A DNA stretch of 64,000 nucleotides from Sepiola atlantica (lineage: Eukaryota > Mollusca > Cephalopoda > Sepiida > Sepiolidae), in assembly GCA_963556195.1 (NCBI GenBank), contig OY744517.1, forward strand, positions 83,995,214 through 84,059,213, read 5' to 3'. The position numbers were made by a program, and so were the translations under genes. Positions 58,701-64,000 of the stretch are shown one piece after another. Under the pieces are notes generated by a model. The model was not told the DNA's origin. It did no database searches and saw only the letters and a program-made list of their open reading frames with translations. Positions within the stretch are counted from its first letter, which is position 1. Every line of letters starts with the position of its first letter.

Positions 58701-61700
58701 CAAAATAGCATTTTTAGATACATCCACACATTTCCATAAGATTTGTCCAGTTGGTCTGTCATGCTCAATTTCAAAATAGCATTTTTAGATACATCCACAC
58801 ATTTCCATAAGATTTGTCCAGTTGGTCTGTCATGCTCAATTTCAAAATAGCATTTTTAGATACATCCACACATTTACTATAAGTTTTGTCTTGTTGGTCT
58901 GTTATGCTCAATTTCAAAACAGCATTTTCAGATACATCCACACATTTCCATAAGATTTGTCCAGTTGGTCTGTCATGCTCAAGTTCAAAATAGCATTTTT
59001 AGATACATCCACATGTTTCCATAAGTTTTGTCTTGCTGGTCTGTCATGCTCAATTTAAAAATAGCATTTTTAGATACATCCACACATTTCCATAAGATTT
59101 GTCCAGTTGGTCTGTCATGCTCAAGTTCAAAATAGCATTTTTAGATACATCCACACATTTCCATAAGATTTGTCCAGTTGGTCTGTCATGCTCAATTTCA
59201 AAATAGCATTTTTAGATACATCCACACATTTCCATAAGATTTGTCCAGTTGGTCTTTCATGCTCAATTTCAAAATAGCATTTTTAGATACATCCACACAT
59301 TTCCATAAGATTTGTCCAGTTGGTCTGTCATGCTCAAGTTCAAAATAGCATTTTTAGATACATCCACACGTTTCCATAAGATTTGTCTTTTTGGTCTTTC
59401 ATGATCAATTTTCAAAATAGCATTTTTAGATACATCCACACATTTCCATAAGATTTGTCCAGTTGGTCTTTCATGATCAATTTCCAAAATAGCATTTTTA
59501 GATACATCCACACATTTCCATAAGATTTGTCCAGTTGGTCTGTCATGATCAATTTCAAAATAGCATTTTTAGATACATCCACACATTTCTATAAGATTTG
59601 TCCAGTTGGTCTGTCATGCTCAATTTCAAAATAGCATTTTTAGATACATCCACACATTTCCATAAGATTTGTCCAGTTGGTCTGTCATGCTCAAGTTCAA
59701 AATAGCATTTTTAGATACATCCACACATTTCCATAAGATTTGTCCAGTTGGTCTGTCATGCTCAATTTCAAAATAGCATTTTTAGATACATCCACACATT
59801 TCCATAAGATTTGTCCAGTTGGTCTGTCATGCTCAAGTTCAAAATAGCATTTTTAGATACATCCACACGTTTCCATAAGATTTGTCTTTTTGGTCTTTCA
59901 TGATCAATTTTCAAAATAGCATTTTTAGATACATCCACACATTTCCATAAGATTTGTCCAGTTGGTCTTTCATGATCAATTTTCAAAATAGCATTTTTAG
60001 ATACATCCACACATTTCCATAAGATTTGTCCAGTTGGTCTGTCATGATCAATTTCAAAATAGCATTTTTAGATACATCCACACATTTCCATAAGTTTTGT
60101 CTTGTTGGTCTGTCATGCTCAATTTCAAAACAGCATTTTCAGATACATCCACACATTTCCATAAGATTTGTCCAGTTGGTCTGTCATGCTCAAGTTCAAA
60201 ATAGCATTTTTAGATACATCCACACGTTTCCATAAGTTTTGTCTTGCTGGTCTGTCATGCTCAATTTAAAAATAGCATTTTTAGATACATCCACACATTT
60301 CCATAAGATTTGTCCAGTTGGTCTGTCATCCTAAAGTTCAAAATAGCATTTTTAGATACATCCACACATTTCCATAAGATTTGTCCAGTTGGTCTGTCAT
60401 GCTCAAGTTCAAAATAGCATTTTTAGATACATCCACACATTTCCATAAGTTTTGTCTTGCTGGTCTGTCATGCTCAATTTCAAAATAGCATTTTTAGATA
60501 CATCCACACATTTCCATAAGATTTGTCCAGTTGGTCTGTCATGCTAAAGTTCAAAATAGCATTTTTAGATACATCCACACATTTCCATAAGATTTGCCTA
60601 GTTGGTCTGTCACGCTCAATTAAAAATAGCATTTTTAGATACATCCACACATTTCCATCAGATTTGTCTTGTTGGTCTGTCATACTCAAGGTAAAAATAG
60701 CTTATTTAAATACATCTACACCTTTCCATGAGATTTTTCTTGTTGGTCTGTCATGCTCAAGTTCAAAATAGCATTTTTAGATACATCCACACATTTCCAT
60801 AAGATTTGTCCGGTTGGTCTGTCATGCCTAAGTTCAAAATAGCATTTTTAGATACATCCACACGTTTCCATGAGATTTGTCCAGTTGGTCTGTCATGCTC
60901 AATTTCAAAATAGCCTTTTTAGATACATCCACACATTTTCATAAGATTTGTCCAGTTGGTCTGTCATGCTCAATTTCAAAATAGCCTTTTTAGATACATC
61001 CACACATTTTCACAAGATTTTTCCAGTTGGTCTGTCATGCTCAATTTCAAAATAGCCTTTTTAGATACATCCACACATTTCCATAAGATTTGTCCAGTTG
61101 GTCTGTCATGCTCAATTTCAAAATAGCCTTTTTAGATACATCCACACATTTTCATAAGATTTGTCCAGTTGGTCTGTCATGCTCAATTTCAAAATAGCCT
61201 TTTTAGATACATCCACACATTTTCATCAGATTTGTCCAGTTGGTCTGTCATGCTCAATTTCAAAATAGCATTTTTAGATACATCCACACATTTCCATAAG
61301 ATTTGTCCAGTTGGTCTTTCATGATCAATTTTCAAAATAGCATTTTTAGATACATCCACACATTTCCATAAGATTTGTCCAGTTGGTCTGTCATGATCAA
61401 TTTCAAAATAGCATTTTTAGATACATCCACACATTTACTATAAGTTTTGTCTTGTTGGTCTGTCATGCTCAATTTCAAAACAGCATTTTCAGATACATCC
61501 ACACATTTCCATAAGATTTGTCCAGTTGGTCTGTCATGCTCAAGTTCAAAATAGCATTTTTAGATACATCCACACGTTTCCATAAGTTTTGTCTTGCTGG
61601 TCTGTCATGCTCAATTTAAAAATAGCATTTTTAGATACATCCACACATTTCCATAAGATTTGTCCAGTTGGTCTGTCATGCTCAAGTTCAAAATAGCATT

Positions 61701-64000
61701 TTTAGATACATCCACACATTTCCATAAGATTTGTCCAGTTGGTCTGTCATGCTCAATTTCAAAATAGCATTTTTAGATACATCCACACATTTCCATAAGA
61801 TTTGTCCAGTTGGTCTGTCATGCTCAATTTCAAAATAGCATTTTTAGATACATCCACACATTTCCATAAGATTTGTCCAGTTGGTCTGTCATGCTCAATT
61901 TCAAAATAGCATTTTTAGATACATCCACACGTTTCCATAAGATTTGTCTTTTTGGTCTTTAATGATCAATTTTCAAAATAGCATTTTTAGATACATCCAC
62001 ACATTTCCATAAGATTTGTCCAGTTGGTCTTTCATGATCAATTTTCAAAATAGCATTTTTAGATACATCCACACATTTCCATAAGATTTGTCCAGTTGGT
62101 CTGTCATGATCAATTTCAAAATAGCATTTTTAGATACATCCACACATTTCTATAAGATTTGTCCAGTTGGTCTGTCATGCTCAATTTCAAAATAGCATTT
62201 TTAGATACATCCACACATTTCCATAAGATTTGTCCAGTTGGTCTGTCATGCTCAAGTTCAAAATAGCATTTTTAGATACATCCACACATTTCCATAAGAT
62301 TTGTCCAGTTGGTCTGTCATGCTCAATTTCAAAATAGCATTTTTAGATACATCCACACATTTCCATAAGATTTGTCCAGTTGGTCTGTCATGCTCAAGTT
62401 CAAAATAGCATTTTTAGATACATCCACACGTTTCCATAAGATTTGTCTTTTTGGTCTTTCATGATAAATTTTCAAAATAGCATTTTTAGATACATCCACA
62501 CATTTCCATAAGATTTGTCCAGTTGGTCTTTCATGATCAATTTTCAAAATAGCATTTTTAGATACATCCACACATTTCCATAAGATTTGTCCAGTTGGTC
62601 TGTCATGATCAATTTCAAAATAGCATTTTTAGATACATCCACACATTTCCATAAGTTTTGTCTTGTTGGTCTGTCATGCTCAATTTCAAAACAGCATTTT
62701 CAGATACATCCACACATTTCCATAAGATTTGTCCAGTTGGTCTGTCATGCTCAAGTTCAAAATAGCATTTTTAGATACATCCACACGTTTCCATAAGTTT
62801 TGTCTTGCTGGTCTGTCATGCTCAATTTAAAAATAGCATTTTTAGATACATCCACACATTTCCATAAGATTTGTCCAGTTGGTCTGTCATCCTAAAGTTC
62901 AAAATAGCATTTTTAGATACATCCACACATTTCCATAAGATTTGTCCAGTTGGTCTGTCATGCTCAAGTTCAAAATAGCATTTTTAGATACATCCACACA
63001 TTTCCATAAGTTTTGTCTTGCTGGTCTGTCATGCTCAATTTCAAAATAGCATTTTTAGATACATCCACACATTTCCATAAGATTTGTCCAGTTGGTCTGT
63101 CATGCTAAAGTTCAAAATAGCATTTTTAGATACATCCACACATTTCCATAAGATTTGTCCGGTTGGTCTGTCATGCCTAAGTTCAAAATAGCATTTTTAG
63201 ATACATCCACACGTTTCCATGAGATTTGTCCAGTTGGTCTGTCATGCTCAATTTCAAAATAGCCTTTTTAGATACATCCACACATTTTCATAAGATTTGT
63301 CCAGTTGGTCTGTCATGCTCAATTTCAAAATAGCCTTTTTAGATACATCCACACATTTTCACAAGATTTTTCCAGTTGGTCTGTCATGCTCAATTTCAAA
63401 ATAGCCTTTTTAGATACATCCACACATTTCCATAAGATTTGTCCAGTTGGTCTGTCATGCTCAATTTCAAAATAGCATTTTTAGATACATCCACACATTT
63501 TCATAAGATTTGTCCAGTTGGTCTGTCATGCTCAATTTCAAAATAGCCTTTTTAGATACATCCACACATTTTCATCAGATTTGTCCAGTTGGTCTGTCAT
63601 GCTCAATTTCAAAATAGCCTTTTTAGATACATCCACACATTTTCATAAGATTTGTCCAGTTGGTCTGTCATGCTCACTTTCAAAATAGCATTTTTAGATA
63701 CATCCACACATTTCCATAATATTTGTCTTGTTGGTCTGTCACGCTCAAGTTCAAAATAGCATTTTTAGATACATCCACACATTTCCACAAGATTTGTCTA
63801 GTTGGTCTGTCACGCTCAAGTTCAAAATAGCATTTTTAGATACATCCACACATTTCCATAAGATTTGTCTAGTTGGTCTGTCATGCCTAATTTCAAAATA
63901 GCATTTTTAGATACATCCACACATTTCCATAAGATTTTTCTTGTTGGTCTGTCATACTCAAGTTCAAAATAGCATTTTTAGATACATCCACACATTTCCA
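49711..64000 (+). repeat. 71-bp satellite array with higher-order repeats
   Basis: About 200 tandem copies of a 71-bp unit fill the window's last 14.3 kb and run off its end. Core: TTTTTAGATACATCCACACA, TTTCCATAAGATTTGTCCAG, TTGGTCTGTCATGCTCAA. Units differ in recognisable variants: TTTTTGGTCTTTCATGATCA (72 bp), GTCTTGCTGGTCTG, CAGCATTTTCAG, GCCTTTTTAG, and CACAAGATTTGTCTAG with CACGCTC (dominant at about 56.5-57.95 kb). Variant strings recur at fixed distances: the block at 52302 returns at 54863, 59768 and 62329, and those at 50948 and 51803 return at 58414 and 59269. The near-identical 80-, 82- and 69-residue open frames inside are by-products of the repeat. Confidence 0.98.

Noticed and set aside
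50097..62796. Many near-identical 69-82-residue open frames on both strands at about 50-63 kb
   Set aside because: They lie wholly inside the 71-bp satellite; the unit is not a multiple of three, frames cycle by monomer, and both strands are open. They are by-products of low stop density.

Overview
The window looks like non-coding DNA from a large, AT-rich, repeat-dominated animal genome. A cephalopod, probably an octopod, fits best. The evidence is: long (TA)n, (ACT)n, (GAT)n and (TCA)n tracts tied to dispersed repeats; tRNA-headed SINE-like units; U2-snRNA-headed repeats; LINE 3' fragments of a type I remember from octopus genomes; and exons bounded by spliceosomal sites. The organism call rests on remembered repeat character, not on a search. 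Nothing prokaryotic is present, and nearly all long open frames are chance or repeat-derived.

Host coding content is tiny. On the + strand, 27750-27829 is an 80-bp exon with clean splice sites carrying the Walker A region of a meiotic-clade AAA ATPase, closest to fidgetin-like 1. On the - strand, 8362-8441 is a second 80-bp exon-like block with acceptor, open frame and GTAAGT donor; it resembles the N-terminal coiled region of V-ATPase subunit a, which is a tentative call. The two point away from each other, and a CpG-rich island at about 20590-21010 lies between them as a possible shared promoter region.

Layout. 0-5.7 kb: decayed LINE reverse transcriptase, a 45-bp minisatellite, foldback repeats, a MITE, and a U2-headed repeat. 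6.8-8 kb: a LINE 3' fragment splitting a 32-bp minisatellite. 9-12.5 kb: a U2-headed SINE-like repeat, a tRNA-headed SINE and a hAT-like MITE with target duplication. 13-14 kb: a 34-copy 32-bp minisatellite. 15 kb: a decayed Merlin/ISXO2-type transposase. 16.8-17.5 kb: LINE fragment. 21.6-26 kb: U2-type repeats, a near-perfect 112-bp-arm hairpin, an 830-bp foldback-ended element, a mariner-like MITE and a Leu-tRNA-like SINE. 27-31 kb: a 62-bp minisatellite, the AAA exon and more MITEs. 33-34.6 kb: a decayed Ty3/Gypsy element. 35-36.3 kb: the 830-bp element nested in a U2-headed repeat. 36-49 kb: (TA)n tracts, hairpins, LINE fragments, a retroelement-like GC-rich stretch and minisatellites.

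49.7 kb to the end (and beyond): a 14.3-kb tandem array of a 71-bp unit, roughly 200 copies. It has higher-order structure: blocks recur at offsets of 2561, 4905 and 7466 bp. Diverged single monomers of the same unit lie far away at about 2.3, 26.8 and 47.9 kb, so the array seems to have grown from an older dispersed repeat.
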